Shown in pieces: positions 10,040-21,981 of a stretch of DNA of 64,000 nucleotides (positions within the stretch are counted from its first letter, which is position 1; each line of letters starts with the position of its first letter). The position numbers were made by a program, and so were the translations under genes. This stretch comes from Adiantum capillus-veneris (Eukaryota > Streptophyta > Polypodiopsida > Polypodiales > Pteridaceae), in NCBI GenBank assembly GCA_014529385.2, contig CM043967.1, forward strand, positions 81,292,278-81,356,277. Reading direction: 5' to 3'. The notes beneath the pieces were generated by a model, which did no database searches, was not told the origin of the DNA, and saw nothing but the letters and a program-made list of their open reading frames with translations.

Positions 10040-12394
10040 GGAAGGAGGGGAATTCATTTTGCAAAACATTAAGATCAACCCATGAGGCATCCTCTATTGA
10101 GTAATTTTTCCACTTAACCAAAACTTCTGCAATGCAATGTCCCTATTTCTAAGATGCTTAACCCGCCTATCTAACACTAAGTCTAGTTCTACTATCAAGG
10201 TTCCATCCTCCTTCAGCTTAGAGTTGTGCTGTAAAACATGGTGCACATTAGGAACATACTTTTTCAATAAACTGAGTCACATGAAATACAGAATGCACGT
10301 TAAGATGATAAGGCAATTCTAATTTGTATGCTAATGAACCAATGCGCTTCAAAATTTTAAATGGCCCAGCAAATCATGGAGATAACCTCTTATCCCTTCC
10401 AAGAGTCAAATGAGACCTCAGGAATAACTTTCAAGAAAACCATATCACCAGTCTTATACTCCACTATGCAATGTTTCTTATCATAATACAATTTATGTCT
10501 CTTTTGGGCTTCCCTGATATTCCCCTTGATTTTAGCCAACTCCTCAACCATTTTCTCAAGTATCTCGTGTGACAATTCTACCTTATTTCTAGAGTCAAGA
10601 AAATTGATAGGCATAGGATAATTGTAGCCATACATAGCCTCAAATGGAGTCATCCAAAAAAAAAAGATGTATGATATGAACTGTTGTATACAAATTCAAC
10701 CAATGGTAGATGTTCTTTTCAATTAGATTGGTTTTCATTGACATACATCCGTAACATATCCTCTAAAATACGATTCACTCTCTCCGTTTCCCCATCAATC
10801 TGAGGATGAAATCATTAGTAGACATGCGAATTGAGTTCCTATAAACTCAAAAGTAGCTCTCCAAAAATGAGATGTGAATTTGGAATCTCTATCAGACACT
10901 ATACTCTTTGGCATGCCATGCATTCAAAGTATCTCTTTTACATACAAATGAGCAATGGTCATCGCAATATCAGTCTTCTTTACAAGAATATAATGAGATT
11001 GCTTTGTGAGTCTATCTATCACCACATAGATTGAGTCATACCCTCCACGAGTAGAAGGAAGTCTAATAATAAGGTCCATGGAGATAGACGTCTCCCACTT
11101 TTGTAAAGGGATATCTAAAGACTGAAGGTCACTAGGCATTTTCTTATGCTCTTCTTAACTTGTTGACATTGGAAACACTCACGTACAGAATTATTAACAT
11201 CTAACTTCATACCCGACCAAAAGATTGTACTGTTAATCTTCTCATATGTCTTATTTAATCCCAGATGACCAAAAAATGACACTCATATAGAATTTGACCT
11301 TTAAATGTAGAATTCATAGGAATGCACAAACGATTGAAGTAACATAGAGTGTTCTTATACAAGTGATACCTATTCTCATACATTTCACCAGGATTTTCAC
11401 GCAAGAATTCCAAAATAGGCACATATAATTTTTCTCTACTTCAACATGCATATATCATTAACCAGATTTGAACGCACAATAGTCAAAAGATTACACATAG
11501 GCATACGATTCAATGCATCTACAATTTTATTCTGTTTTTCACAAAAATATTTTAAATCAAAATCATATTTAACCAACAATTCAATCCACCTTCTTTGTCT
11601 ATTGTTTAATAAAGGTTGTGTTAAAATATATTTTAGACTTTGATGATCAGTACGTAATTCAAACTTTACACCAAGAAAGAGATGACGCCAATGTTTCAAT
11701 GCATGTACGACAACAAGCAATTCCAAATCATGAGTTTCATAATTTAGCTTGTGTCTTCTTAATTTCTTAAGACTCATATGAAACCACTCTTCCCTCTTGA
11801 GACAATACACAACCCAACTGCTTACCACTAGCATCACATGACACAACAAACCACTTGCCCATCTCAGGAACTTTCAAAACACAATTCTCAACCACTTTAG
11901 CTTTCAAAGTCTCAAAAGACGCTTGACACTCACAAGTCCACATAAAACCCTTATCTTTCTTGGTTAAGTCAGTCAAAGGACCAATTATTTTAGAGCTCTT
12001 TAATGTTTTCTCTCTCATATTGTGCTAAACCCATAAAATTTCTCACATCCCTCACAGAGTTTGGTGTAGCCCAATCTACAATAGCCTTTACTTTTTCAAG
12101 GTCTACATGTATCCCCTCTTTAGAAATCACCATCCCAAATACACAATTTAATTCTTTACAAAAAACACTTACTTGCTTTGGCATACAATTGATGTTCACA
12201 CAACACTTCAAATGTTTTCCTTAAATGCAGTGCATGATCATTCTCATTCTTAAAATACACAAAGATATCATACAAAAAAACAAATAAAGTCATCAAGATA
12301 TGGATGAAAAATACTATTCATCAAACACATGAAAGTCCCTGGTGCATTAGTCAGACCAAAATCAAGAACCGTGAAGTCATAATGTCCATAACGT
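10040..12394 (-). pseudogene. Chromovirus pol relic (RT, RNase H, integrase, chromodomain)
   Basis: From the right: RT palm text [18 protein letters not shown] (about 12380-12330) and a degraded DIFVYFKN segment where the catalytic box should be (about 12260); RT thumb (12211-11990); RNase H text VVSCDASGKQLG and FELRTDHQSLKYILTQP (11870-11630); an integrase zinc finger ending CFQCQQVKK (about 11180); integrase core MDLIIRLPSTRGGYDSIYVV (about 11080); post-core MTPFEAMYGYNYP (10653); and a C-terminal chromodomain, VLVKWKNYSIEDASWVD (about 10130-10080), which in this lineage is thought to guide integration to marked chromatin. Stops and frameshifts throughout. Confidence 0.88.
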
Positions 12395-13375
12395 TGCCGT
12401 GCAGCTCCGCTTCCATGATAGGAAAAAGAGCAAAGAAATGCAAGCTAAGCTTTTTTGAAGCCTATACATTTATTGAGCAATGATCATGCTTGTTAACAGG
12501 CCAAGTTTAATGATTAATGTATGCCAGATGCGGCTTAAAAGAGTCAATAGATGCCTTAACGCTAAAAAAGAGTATGCTTGAAGTGAGCATAGATGGGTGA
12601 TTATAATCTAAAACTGCAGTGCTTGAGGTGCTCTACCGGCCTGTCTTTACGGCTCGGCTATGATGCAAAAGTCATGGCAGTTTGAAGTTTAAGTCAATTG
12701 CAGATCTGTACTGGTTTGGGCAACTATAGCTGAGGGGATAGAAATGAAAAGAATGCATGGGCATGAAGTGCTCACTTTGTGGAGTGTGTTGGTATTTTCA
12801 ATCGGAGTCCTGGTTGCCAAGATATTGGCCGTTAAAGATTCATTGAGGGCCGATTCCGTATCAGTCCAGTCCGCTTGATCGGTCTGCCATCTGGGAATTT
12901 TACAACCTCAGCAGGGTTTGTATGCGTTCTATGCAGTTTGAGAAGTCTAAAGGAATTAACGACTTGTCAGACAGAGTCCAGGTTCATAAGATAACATGGC
13001 TTAAGGTCGGTGTCAGCTACCGACACAACTGAGCAAGATGAATTTTGGAATCCGGATGATATTGTCAGTCAAGTGTTGCTGAAACTTGAAAGCCCCGCTG
13101 AGCAGTTCTTTGGCTGGTGTGCTTACTAAATGCCGTAATGGGCAATTCCCTAGCCGATATGTGTTCCAAACATGCTGCTCATACAAAAGAAGGATGTTTT
13201 TGATGACGTCTTTGTGCGAATGTCGTCTCATGGAGCGTATTGATTGTAGGATATGCCAGGCTTGATAGGGGATGCTGGAGGAAGATGTTGAGCTTGGCAG
13301 TTCCCTGCTAGATATGCATGTTAAATGTGGTGCCACTACAAGGTCCGGACACCCAAAGAAGGTGAATAAGACCGC
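12395..13375 (+). repeat. Layer 0 LTR, first part
   Basis: Starts TGCCGTGCAGCTCC, the same start as layer 1's LTR (TGCCGTGCC on the minus strand). Shared blocks include GAGCCGTAAAGACAGGC in inverted orientation relative to 15760-15780. It breaks off at 13375, where layer 1 is inserted, and continues at 37814. Confidence 0.75.
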
Positions 13376-16026
13376 TCTCAGGGGATAAGTGTGCGAAAGG
13401 TGAGCCAGGAAGGCACCGGGCCCCTGACTGTGAGAGGTGCGGGGAAAAGAGGTGCATCAGACACAATTAGCAGAAACAGAGCTCAAAACAAACAATTCTC
13501 TTAATACTAGTTAATCAACAGTATCCATGATTAATCAATCACTAATGGAGGCTTTGTGACCCTTACAAGGTGGAACCTGGCTTAATCAAGGTGCTAATCA
13601 AGAAAATTAATAATGACCTGCTTCGCTCCCTCCTATTGCTTCAAGGTTGAGAGAGAGAGAGAGAGAGCCTGATCTTCTCTTCAGCTATGGCTTTGGGAGT
13701 TTTTTTCATAAGCGCGGCTTAGAATTACCATAACTATCAAGCTTTGGATTAGGATTATGATATAGAGCGGCTTAGGATTGAGATGAATCGGCTCAGGATT
13801 AAGATGAATCGGTTTAGGATTATTGCGCTTCAATGAGATTTGAATCACTAGGGAGGTTTATCTTAGGATTATTGGGCTTCAATGAGATTCCAATCACTAG
13901 GGAGGTTTAACTTAGGATTATTATGGGTTATGGAAGGTTTGCTTCCCGATTCGAATGGCTAACGAGGCTTAGAGCAGGTTTAGGATGGATTATGGAGGTT
14001 AAGGTTGAGGATTCGAATGGCTAATGAGGCTTAGAGCACGTTTAGGATGGATTATTGAGGTTAAGGTTGAGGATTCGAATGGCTAATAAGGCTTAGAGCA
14101 GGTTTAGGATGGATTATCGAGGTTAAGTTTGAGGCTTCCAATGACTAATGGCTTAGAATAGGTTTCCACTTATACTCCCGGAGAGGGAAAGTTTAATAAG
14201 ATGATGAGGAGAAGCCCCAAAAATCACACAACACCTCTTTTTGTAGGTTGCATGCTCCCTTTCTAAAAATAGCCTATCCATTAGCGATGTTGCTCATGGG
14301 TATCTGATGTGGCGAGACCCTTCCCTATGACGTGGCCATGGATGTTTCTCAACTGCACCAAATCCGACGAGAGTGGGGCCGAACCTGATCTCCATGGGCT
14401 GTTGATGCATTCTTGTCTCATGCGCATGCTCGTCCAAACATCCCTGAGCGCGAGCCCATTCTCCTCAGCACTGCCTGCGGCCCTCTGTTGCCCACCATGC
14501 CAACCTTTTATTCCCTTATTGTCTTCACACCCTATTTAAAATAGGGTGGCCATTGTCTTTAGTTGCGGGCGGCCTTTGGTTAAATGGTCCCTTGGCCATG
14601 GTTAGAAGGGCATCACATTTGGCATGCTTAATCTAGCAAAGCACTGGCAAATACATATGCCAATCAATTTGGGCGGCCTTTGGCTTGCAAGGGCACCTTA
14701 GTACACAATTCGACCGAGCAAAACTTCATATTTGGCATGCATCTCGGCCAATGCATCTCGACCAAGCAATGCTAAGATTTTCCTTCATTGGCGGCCATAA
14801 TTACTGTAAGGCATAACATTTGGCACAAATGCCGGGCAAGCATTGTCAAGCACAACATCTTTATCCAATTGCCATTGATTAGCAATATCATCATGAATTT
14901 TGTATGTCATAAAAATCTTCCTGCAAGAAGCAAGTGTAAGTGATTGCTTTTGGAGAGTTGTCCCGTCAAGGCTAGGCATATTATAAAAACTGCCTCCGCA
15001 TCGGCCCACATTTGGCATACACATCGAGCACCGCACTGCATTAAGCCATATGAATGTGAGTGATCAGGGCGACCATGGCGGTTAAAACCCGGCCTCCGAT
15101 GATAGTTAAATTGGCCATATCTTGCCAACCGAACCCCCGATAGACGAATTGAAAAGACGGACATGCTCTTAAAAGGGAGCACCTCAGACTCATGCATTTC
15201 TTTCATCTTTGACCTTTTATGAGCAGGTGTTCAATTCGGTACCATTAGGAAAAGTTTGGACTCAATAATGGGCCTTGTAAGAATTATTGATGTGGCATAG
15301 CTTTCAAAAAGTGGGGATTGGTAAATTTTTTGCAAAAAAGATCCAAACTTGTCGGAGGTTGGATATTTAGAATCTACTCTTCAAATGCTATCTATTGATA
15401 TATAGCATGCATGTATCGGACATTGCCTTCATGTAGATCTAGAAAAAGGTGATTTTAGATTACCGTAATGGTAACAAAACCTGGCTGATTGAGAAAAAAT
15501 GGCATAACTTTCATAGAAGTCGTCCAAACTTTTCGGACCTTGGCTCTTTAGAATCCACTTTTCAAGAACTTTCCAATAAGAGTTAATATCATGGTTTCTA
15601 AGCAATATTTAGAGGGGTCTACCGGGTTGTTTATTTTTGTACAACTTTGATGATGTGGCACTCTTAAAAGGCCCAAAAATGAGTTCAAAATTTTCTTAAT
15701 GGGATGTGCTACTGACTGAAATTAAAACTGTCATAACTTCTTATCCGTAGCTCCGATTGACGAGCCGTAAAGACAGGCACGTAGAGCCCTTCAAGTACTT
15801 AGACTTTGATTAATAAAACCCCAGCTATGACCACATTAAGCACACTCAGTGTTTAGAATTACCAAGAAATTTTTTGGTCCTTAGAGCCCCATCTGATACA
15901 CTTTTAGCTTAAAAATTGGCTTGTTAGCAAGCCCTTATAACTGCTGAACAATCATGCACGATTCAAATACACCTGATCGGCATTCCTTTGCTTATTTTCT
16001 TGTCATGGGAGTGAAGTGGCAAGACA
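13376..16026 (-). repeat. Layer 1 3' LTR (2651 bp)
   Basis: Shares long blocks with 35809-37813, for example GATAAGTGTG near the left end and TCGGCATTCCTTTGCTT near the right. The ends have drifted (TCTCAGGGG against TGTCGGGGG in the other copy). It is about 650 bp longer than the 5' LTR because it keeps a block at about 15240-15720 that the other copy lacks and has an extra unit of an internal repeat. The small ORFs within it are not genes. Confidence 0.88.
13949..14160. repeat. 62-bp tandem repeats within the LTR
   Basis: Three full and one partial unit containing GGCTTAGAGCAGGTTTAGG and GGATTATGGAGGTTAAGG. The same array occurs in the partner LTR at about 36320-36540. A second, shorter repeat containing GGCTTCAATGAGATT occurs twice at 13810-13920 but once in the partner. 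Confidence 0.85.
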
Positions 16027-16040
16027 TTCACCCCCTCTGA
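16027..16040 (-). other. Layer 1 polypurine tract
   Basis: On the minus strand, TTCAGAGGGGGTGAA directly before the 3' LTR. Confidence 0.65.
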
Positions 16041-16073
16041 ACCCACACAGCCTCTAGTCTGTGCTAATTTCAC

Positions 16074-16675
16074 TTAATCAGCTTCATTATTATCATCATC
16101 AGACATATCATTTGATGTATACATAACATGATTCTTTGGAGGAGGATCTGAATGGGAATCTTCAAGAACAATCTCACCTTCTCGCTTCTTGAACAGCTTG
16201 ATCCGTTTTCGTGCAATAGGCACCTTGAGCGTAGTGCTGTCTAGTTTACATAATTGATATGTCAAATTTTCAAAAACATGTTGCACCACATATGGTCCAA
16301 AACACCGTTAACCATTTTCCGCATAGCAGTGTATTGGTTCTCCAAGCTACTGTCATAAACAAGTACCCAATCACCATCTTTGATAGCATGTGGTCGTAGT
16401 CTATGCTTTCCATCAAATGCTGCCTTATTCTTCAATCTTGCCTCCTTAAGCTTCTCTTTAGCATGTTTGATATCCTCTTGATGCCTCTCAAGCTGGCGAA
16501 TACGTAGAGCAAGCAAGTCTTCAGTAGACATACCTTCTTCCCATGGCATTATTGTCCAAGTCGTAACTTCTTCCTCTATAGGCATAATGGGGTTTTGCCC
16601 ATGCATCAATTCCAACTGCATAAATCTTGTAACTGAGCTGTGTGTAGTGTGATCAACCCATAAATCAAATGGCAA
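16074..16675 (-). pseudogene. Layer 1 integrase C-terminal region
   Basis: Two overlapping frames (16675-16262 and 16289-16074). The first has the post-core helix region typical of gypsy integrases (RIRQLERHQEDIKHAKEKL, then FDGKHRLRPHAIKDGDWVL), the second a basic then acidic tail (ARKRIKLFKKREGEIV). No chromodomain is visible. One frame change separates the pieces. Confidence 0.7.
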
Positions 16676-16822
16676 GAGTTAAAGCCAATCACCAATATGT
16701 CCTTCACACGCCTTTGCTAAAGCTTTAACAATAGGCGGATGTCCTCTTTCACTCTTCCCATTACCTTCTGGATTATATGCTGTAGTGAGAGCGAGTTTAA
16801 TGCCCTTGCGAGAAAAGAACTC

Positions 16823-17589
16823 TCAAGCTTCATCTACATCCAACTCTCCTCTATCTGCAGTAATTCTGCCAATACATCCATACCTAGAGATAACATCTTC
16901 AAGAAAGAACTTGCATACTGAACTGGTAGCTTTGGTACACAAAGCTCTGCCTTCAACCTGATTAGTAAGATCTTCCCTGGCAAGAACAATATATCTCATC
17001 TTCCACACTCCTACTGGCATTGTAATAAGGTCCACCCCCCACTTGTAGTCCATAGCCAGTGGATAGGTGGGATGCAATCCATCTCTACGTCGCACATTAG
17101 AGTATTGTTGACATATTAAGAATGATTCCACAAATTGAACCACATCTTTGTACATATCTCTCCACCAATACCGGTCTTTAATCTTAACAAAGGTTGCCCA
17201 GACTCCTTTGTGTCCAGCCCATATACTTTCATGAAACTCTTTAATCACCTATTGTTGGGTGCTTTGTCGCAAATAATTCGTTGTGGTACCCCTCCTAGGC
17301 GCTTCGGTTGCTTCCATAAATGTCCATCTTTCAGGAAATAGCCATAGGCCTTTTTCCTAATCTTCTTGAATTCTTGATTACTCCATCCTTCTTGTCTAGT
17401 GAGATTACTTAGGTAGCGGTCAATCATAATCCACTCTCCATCATAAAACTCTTCAGAAAAGACTTCAAAAACATGAGCAATATTTCCACAGTTGGCATGT
17501 AGATAAGAGGATGTGTAGAACTTCAAGCCAACATCATCACTCATGGTCAACATCTCTTCTTCATTTTCAAACCTGGCTCTTGATAACAT
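16823..17589 (-). pseudogene. Layer 1 integrase zinc finger and core
   Basis: Frame 17589-17245 covers the linker after RNase H. Frame 17248-16823 carries the zinc-binding part (FHESIWAGHKG giving two His, then FLICQQY where the second Cys of Cys-x2-Cys is replaced by Tyr) and the core with WGVDLITMPVG (first Asp) and RITADRGELD (second Asp). The third catalytic Glu is not in frame. The finger mutation and frame breaks make it inactive. Confidence 0.8.
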
Positions 17590-17661
17590 ATCTGCAACAG
17601 GGTTATCTCTACCTACAATATGACAAAAGTCAGGGTTAAGAGACTTAATATAGGCTATCCA

Positions 17662-17994
17662 TCATAACATGGCAATGTCCAGAGTAGAGCAATTTGCAAT
17701 CATCCCTATCAGTGGCAAGCAATTTGTCTCTACCACAACAGAAGCTCCAATAAAGTATTCTTTATCGGTCCTTAGCGCACTAGCAACGCCCCAAAGTTCC
17801 CTCTTAACCTGTGGATATCCTCGTTGATGAGCATTGAGCACCTTGGCTCCAAATCTCACTGCATACCTGTGTCCTTCAGCATCATCTTGACCTATAGCCC
17901 ATCCAATACCTATTGGGCTAGTGTCAACTGTTAAAATAACTGGCCTGTCACATTTATAATCAACTTTCCTCAAGGTCGGAGCCTCAAGAAGCAT
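17662..17994 (-). pseudogene. Layer 1 RNase H domain
   Basis: Text VILTVDTSPIGIGWAIGQDD carries the first catalytic Asp and QVKRELWGVASAL the Glu. The motif usually holding the next Asp reads ETNCLPLIGM, with Asn in place of Asp. About 110 codons are intact. The frame is lost toward RT. Confidence 0.8.
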
Positions 17995-18410
17995 CTTCTT
18001 TAATTTCTTAATAGCTTGTGTGTGAACTTCTTCCGAAACAAACCTTTTACCTTTTCATAGCAATTGATAAAACACCTCTGCAACATGAGCATAGTGTGGC
18101 AGCCAAATATGATAGAACACACACGCACCCAAGAATCAACGAACCTCAGTAGCCGAAGAACATGTTTCCTTCATCTTTTGGATAGTTTCAACTTTTACTG
18201 GATTTGGTCTTCTTCCTTCAGAGCTGCACATATGTCCCACAATTAAGACCTCCTTAGCGCCAAAAATTGATTTTTGACATGAAATGTTAAGTTAACTTCT
18301 TCAAGCCTCGATAATATAGCATCAGAGTCAGAAATATGTTGAGCAACAAACTGTCGGCACCCCCTCTAGTCTTTTGTTTCATCTTTCCAGCCTTCTTCAC
18401 AGCCCTTAAT

Positions 18411-18877
18411 TGGTAGATCATCAATGAAAGGCATAGTAACATGTGGGATAAAGTCCCTTAATACCTTATTCATGCCGTTCATCATATGAGCTATTGAATT
18501 AGTAGCACCCTATGGGGTAGAGTGCACATCCTTACCAAACCAAGAGGAGTATGCATTGTAGTAAGATCCCTGCTCTCCAAAGCTAGCTGTAATTGATCAT
18601 ATCCTGAATAAAGATCACCCATGGAGTAAATAGATCTACCTGCAAAGGCCTCAACAAATTCATCCACAATTGGGCCAGTACCCACATTGCGGATTGTTAC
18701 CTTGTTAACTGGTTGCATATCCTGAATGAACCTTAATGTGCCATTTTTCTTCAGAACAGTAAACCATTGATTAGAATACGGAGCACATGACGGCTCCAAA
18801 ATTCCCATTTGAATCTTTTCATTAAGCAAATTGATAAGCTTTGGCAAGTGAGCTTTAGGAATTGGAATAGAACGCAA
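18411..18877 (-). pseudogene. Layer 1 reverse transcriptase
   Basis: Frame 18877-18491 holds RT fingers and palm: IPIPKAHLPKLINLLNEK, CAPYSNQWFTVLKKNGTLRF and SIYSMGDLYSGYDQ with the first catalytic Asp. The metal-binding box is PFIDDLP at 18417-18425 in another frame, so there is an indel between them. The box is FIDD rather than the common YxDD, a variant that also occurs in live gypsy elements. Confidence 0.85.
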
Positions 18878-18880
18878 GCT

Positions 18881-19441
18881 TCATGGCATGTGTGGAACAG
18901 TGAAATTAACCATTGGTGAAACAACACTTGGATCCACACACCCAATCTCACTTGGATCCACACACCCAATCTCACTTGGCTCAAAGGCAAAAGCTTTACC
19001 ATGTTTTTCGAGCATACCTTGAAAACATTTGATCTCTTCTTCATTGAAGAAACCGTCTTCTCCAACCTTCAGCTGTTGCAGTGTCTCCTTAGTAAACTTT
19101 TGCCCTATGTTCTTTGGATCTCTAAGTATAGGCTGTCGAGAAGCCTCCTTGATCATCCCATCACTTCCTTCTAGAAGCGGTGTAGCCACTGGCCTCACTT
19201 TCTTTGCAACAGTCTTGTATTTTGTCTCTACATGTGCTTCAACAGTTTCACCTGAATCATCTTCAATATCCATAAGGGCTTCATACATACTTAACTCATC
19301 ATACATGTCCACTGAATGAACCTTGACCACTTCAGTTCCGCTTTGTAACCTGTTTTGGCTGATCTCCTCAAGCTCTGACATAGTATCTACATAAGATACC
19401 TCTTCAAAGACTCCTGAAATCACATCATCTGAGTCAAGCAC
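18881..19441 (-). pseudogene. Layer 1 protease-RT linker
   Basis: Acidic 186-codon segment leading to the RT N-terminus (FNEEEIKCFQGMLEKHGKAF). It contains an exact 24-bp tandem duplication at 18927-18974, giving SEIGCVDP twice. Upstream 19442-19614 has frame breaks. Confidence 0.65.
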
Positions 19442-19614
19442 ATCACAACCCTGCGATTCACTTTGGATACCTGAAACATACTATTTTTTCCACTTTGGCA
19501 AATCATTAAATTTTTTGAAAGAGACTGAATCTTCCGATGTTAACCCCAAAACCCCCGAAGAGAAAGATTCTCTTTGCGAGAACTTCTCCTCACTTGTACC
19601 AACATAGTCCCGCT

Positions 19615-20223
19615 TTATCTGAGAAAATCCTGTGCGAATGTGTGTTCTCTAGACTCCATGCCTATCTTCGGCATTGGATGATCACATAGATTGCCCTTAT
19701 TCCTGGCATGGTCAACACATACAGTCAAGAATTGCACTGCTTTCTTACCATCTTGGCTCCGAACCTTTGCATAGGCCGAGCCATCATCCAGCACTTTGGT
19801 TTTTATTCGCACAGCCGTAATGTAGGGTTGCCCCAGAATTAAAGGATAAGAGGAATTCTCCTGTATAAAGAATTTTTTCTCATCACAGACATCCCCTACA
19901 GTTACCTTAACATTGGCACATGCACCATAGAGGTCACCTGGAAGCATATTGGCAGCTCGAATCTACCAACCATGGTCCACATAAATAGGCCATTTCCCCT
20001 TCTTATGCAAGCTTTTAGCCATCAAATTAATCTCCGATCCATGATCTATGAGTGCTAAGACCGGTTCTTCGATGTCGCCAAGCTTCACAACAGTTTCAGT
20101 TGTTGCTCTAGCCCAATGAGTCCTTGAAAAGTGACCCCTTGGTATACTTTCACTATCTTCATCTTCATTGAAATGAACATGCCTTACCTCAGGTACGATT
20201 GGATTTGACACCACCATAGACAT
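19615..20223 (-). pseudogene. Layer 1 retropepsin-like protease
   Basis: Aspartic protease domain in two adjacent frames. The active site reads ALIDHGSEINLM (codons at 20038-20046), where retropepsins normally have Asp-Ser/Thr-Gly. The flap and the hydrophobic-hydrophobic-Gly motif (YPLILGQPYITAV) follow, then KVLDDGSAYAKVRSQDG. A stop separates the two halves near 19960. Either the His is a lineage feature or it marks decay. Confidence 0.75.
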
Positions 20224-21054
20224 TGACTCTCTTCTTCTTCAAGATTTGCCAAATACTCTTCATAGTCGTCCAAAATTGCTTCAATGTGGCGAACCTCCTG
20301 GCTCTTTACTAACTCCGCCTCCTGTTCACTTGGTATCTGCCGCTTCCTTTTGAGGATATCTATTATCTCCTCATGAAACTCACGTTTGGAAATGCCCAAA
20401 ATATCACCCAATGTGAGCTCCACCTTGCTATTCAGAACGCTCTTCAAAAACTTTCTTCAAATATGTATAGCTAATTTAATGTCAGATTTAAGCTTATATG
20501 AGGGTCCCCTGGGTTTACCTTGCTTTTTGTCCTTGGGTGCATCCTCCATCACCACTTCAGGAGCGGGCTTAGGAGTAGGACCTTCTTCTTGCTTGTTGCT
20601 GAACCTCGTTGTCCTTTTCGATGTCCCAAGAACTTCTTCATCTCTTTTCCGCTTTTTCTCCACCATAACCTCATTAGCTTGAGACTTCGCAATGAATGCA
20701 TACACCGAGAGGGAATCCACTGGATCAGTCCACCCTGTGGTTTCTCGAATTGAATTCCCTACTTGCCGCAGCTTCCCATAAGTTACCTGTCCTGTTTCTG
20801 CTATCTTCAAAGCATAAGGCCATAATTGACCCTTGGTACCTGCACCATTATCATCACCCTTCCCACAGACTTGCAGCACATATGTAGCTGCTTCCACAAG
20901 AGCAACATTATGCTTAATCTCTTCAACTATATTCTTCATGCCGTCCCTACCGAAGTTCAGGCGAAGCATCTCACCTGTTGCCCTAAGGGGTATCTTCTTG
21001 TCCTTCCAGAACACCATGTTCCTTTTATAAGCTTCGTCAAATTCATCACATTCC
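20184..21054 (-). pseudogene. Layer 1 gag C-terminal part
   Basis: Begins with VKECDEFDEAYKRN, which carries the last Cys of the gag zinc knuckle whose first three ligands lie at 34852-34900. It continues through a Lys/Pro-rich basic stretch to SKVELTLGDILGISKREFHE before the protease. The frame is open for about 200 codons, then broken at 20460. Its N-terminal partner is 13.8 kb away because layers 2-4 lie between. Confidence 0.75.
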
Positions 21055-21058
21055 TTAA

Positions 21059-21090
21059 CACTAGGTTGGTAATGGGACACTTTTATGTCC
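21059..21090 (+). repeat. Layer 2 left terminal inverted repeat
   Basis: CACTAGGTTGGTAA followed by the near-palindrome GGACACTTTTATGTCC at 21075-21090. Confidence 0.8.
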
Positions 21091-21411
21091 TGTTAAGTGA
21101 CCATTTTCCTTGAATTATGTCAAGAGTTTCAAAATGTATTTTGAGGTGCTATCGTCTAGAAAGTTGTCTCATGAGTTGAAAAAAACTCCACATTTTTTGG
21201 GAATATCAATTCCATCTTTAACCTTGTCCTTGCACAACATTTCAAAACCTAAACTGTGTGAAAAAATGGGTCTTGTTTTTGGCTTCTTTCAGCTTTTTGC
21301 AACTATACCACTCTAGAATTCATGTTTGTGAGGTCTATAATGCTAGAGAACTATCTTTAGTAGTCCTCAACATGTCCTGATGCTTCTAGGGAGAAATAAA
21401 TGTTAAAGTTG

Positions 21412-21540
21412 CACTACAACACTAAATGAAGATATCGACGCGCCTATGTCGACGGCCATGCCTTTCCACACGTATATCGACGACATTAGCGGGCGTCGCT
21501 ATACGCATTGCTATACGCGTCGATATACGCGTGGAAAGGC
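21412..21540 (+). repeat. CACTA left terminal and subterminal repeats
   Basis: The terminal inverted repeat is followed by at least six short repeats of the type TCGCTATACGC or TCGATATACGCG, in both orientations. Confidence 0.85.
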
Positions 21541-21697
21541 TTTATTTGCCATGCGTATAGCGATGCATATAGTGACGCCAAAAAAATTGGGGGAAAAAAG
21601 AGAAACCCGTGCGCAGGGGCCATTTTCGCCTGCTCGAGTCTTGGCCGAAACCTGCTGCGCAGGTATTATGTCCATCTCCACCCTCCCCAACCCCTCT

Positions 21698-21756
21698 CTC
21701 TTGCTCTCTCTCTCTCTCTCTCTATTATCTCTACATCGTGTGTGTGTGTGTGTGTA

Positions 21757-21824
<68 letters not shown>

Positions 21825-21874
21825 GTGTGTGTGTGTGTGTAGGAAAGAGAGAGAAAGAGAGGTGTGTGTAGGAA

Positions 21875-21909
<35 letters not shown>

Positions 21910-21981
21910 AGTGTGTGTGTGTAGGAAAGAGAGAGAGAGAGAGGTGTGTGTGTGTAGGAAAGAGAGAGAGAGAGAGAGAGA
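21698..21981. repeat. Alternating GA/GT microsatellite array
   Basis: A CT run, then blocks of (GT)n and (GA)n separated by AGGAAAGAGA, repeated about five times. It lies within the CACTA left arm; the Arg/Glu-repeat ORFs over it are artefacts. Confidence 0.9.

Larger units (their letters stand above)
9345..12394 (-). mobile_element. Chromovirus-type Ty3/gypsy element, 3' portion
   Basis: Left to right on the plus strand (3' to 5' of the element): LTR, polypurine tract, chromodomain, integrase, RNase H, RT. The 5' part (RT fingers, protease, gag, 5' LTR) is absent. The element stops abruptly at 12394, where the layer 0 LTR begins with TGCCGTGC, so that insertion cut it. Confidence 0.75.

Noticed and set aside
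14309-15206. ORFs within 14.3-15.2 kb and their like at 36.5-37.4 kb
   Set aside because: Both sets lie in the two LTRs of layer 1, where coding is not expected, and the frames are not kept between copies.
19963-20223. Endogenous pararetrovirus origin for the odd protease sites
   Set aside because: LTRs, primer sites and integrase domains accompany them; no movement protein or caulimovirus order is seen.
18064-21316. Plus-strand ORFs across the layer 1 pol and gag
   Set aside because: Shadows of the minus-strand coding sequence; the minus frames carry the RT, protease and gag motifs.
21508-21924. ORFs with long Arg-Glu repeats
   Set aside because: They are translations of GA/GT microsatellites; the same applies to frames over 22.4-22.9, 41.0, 47.2 and 58.0 kb.
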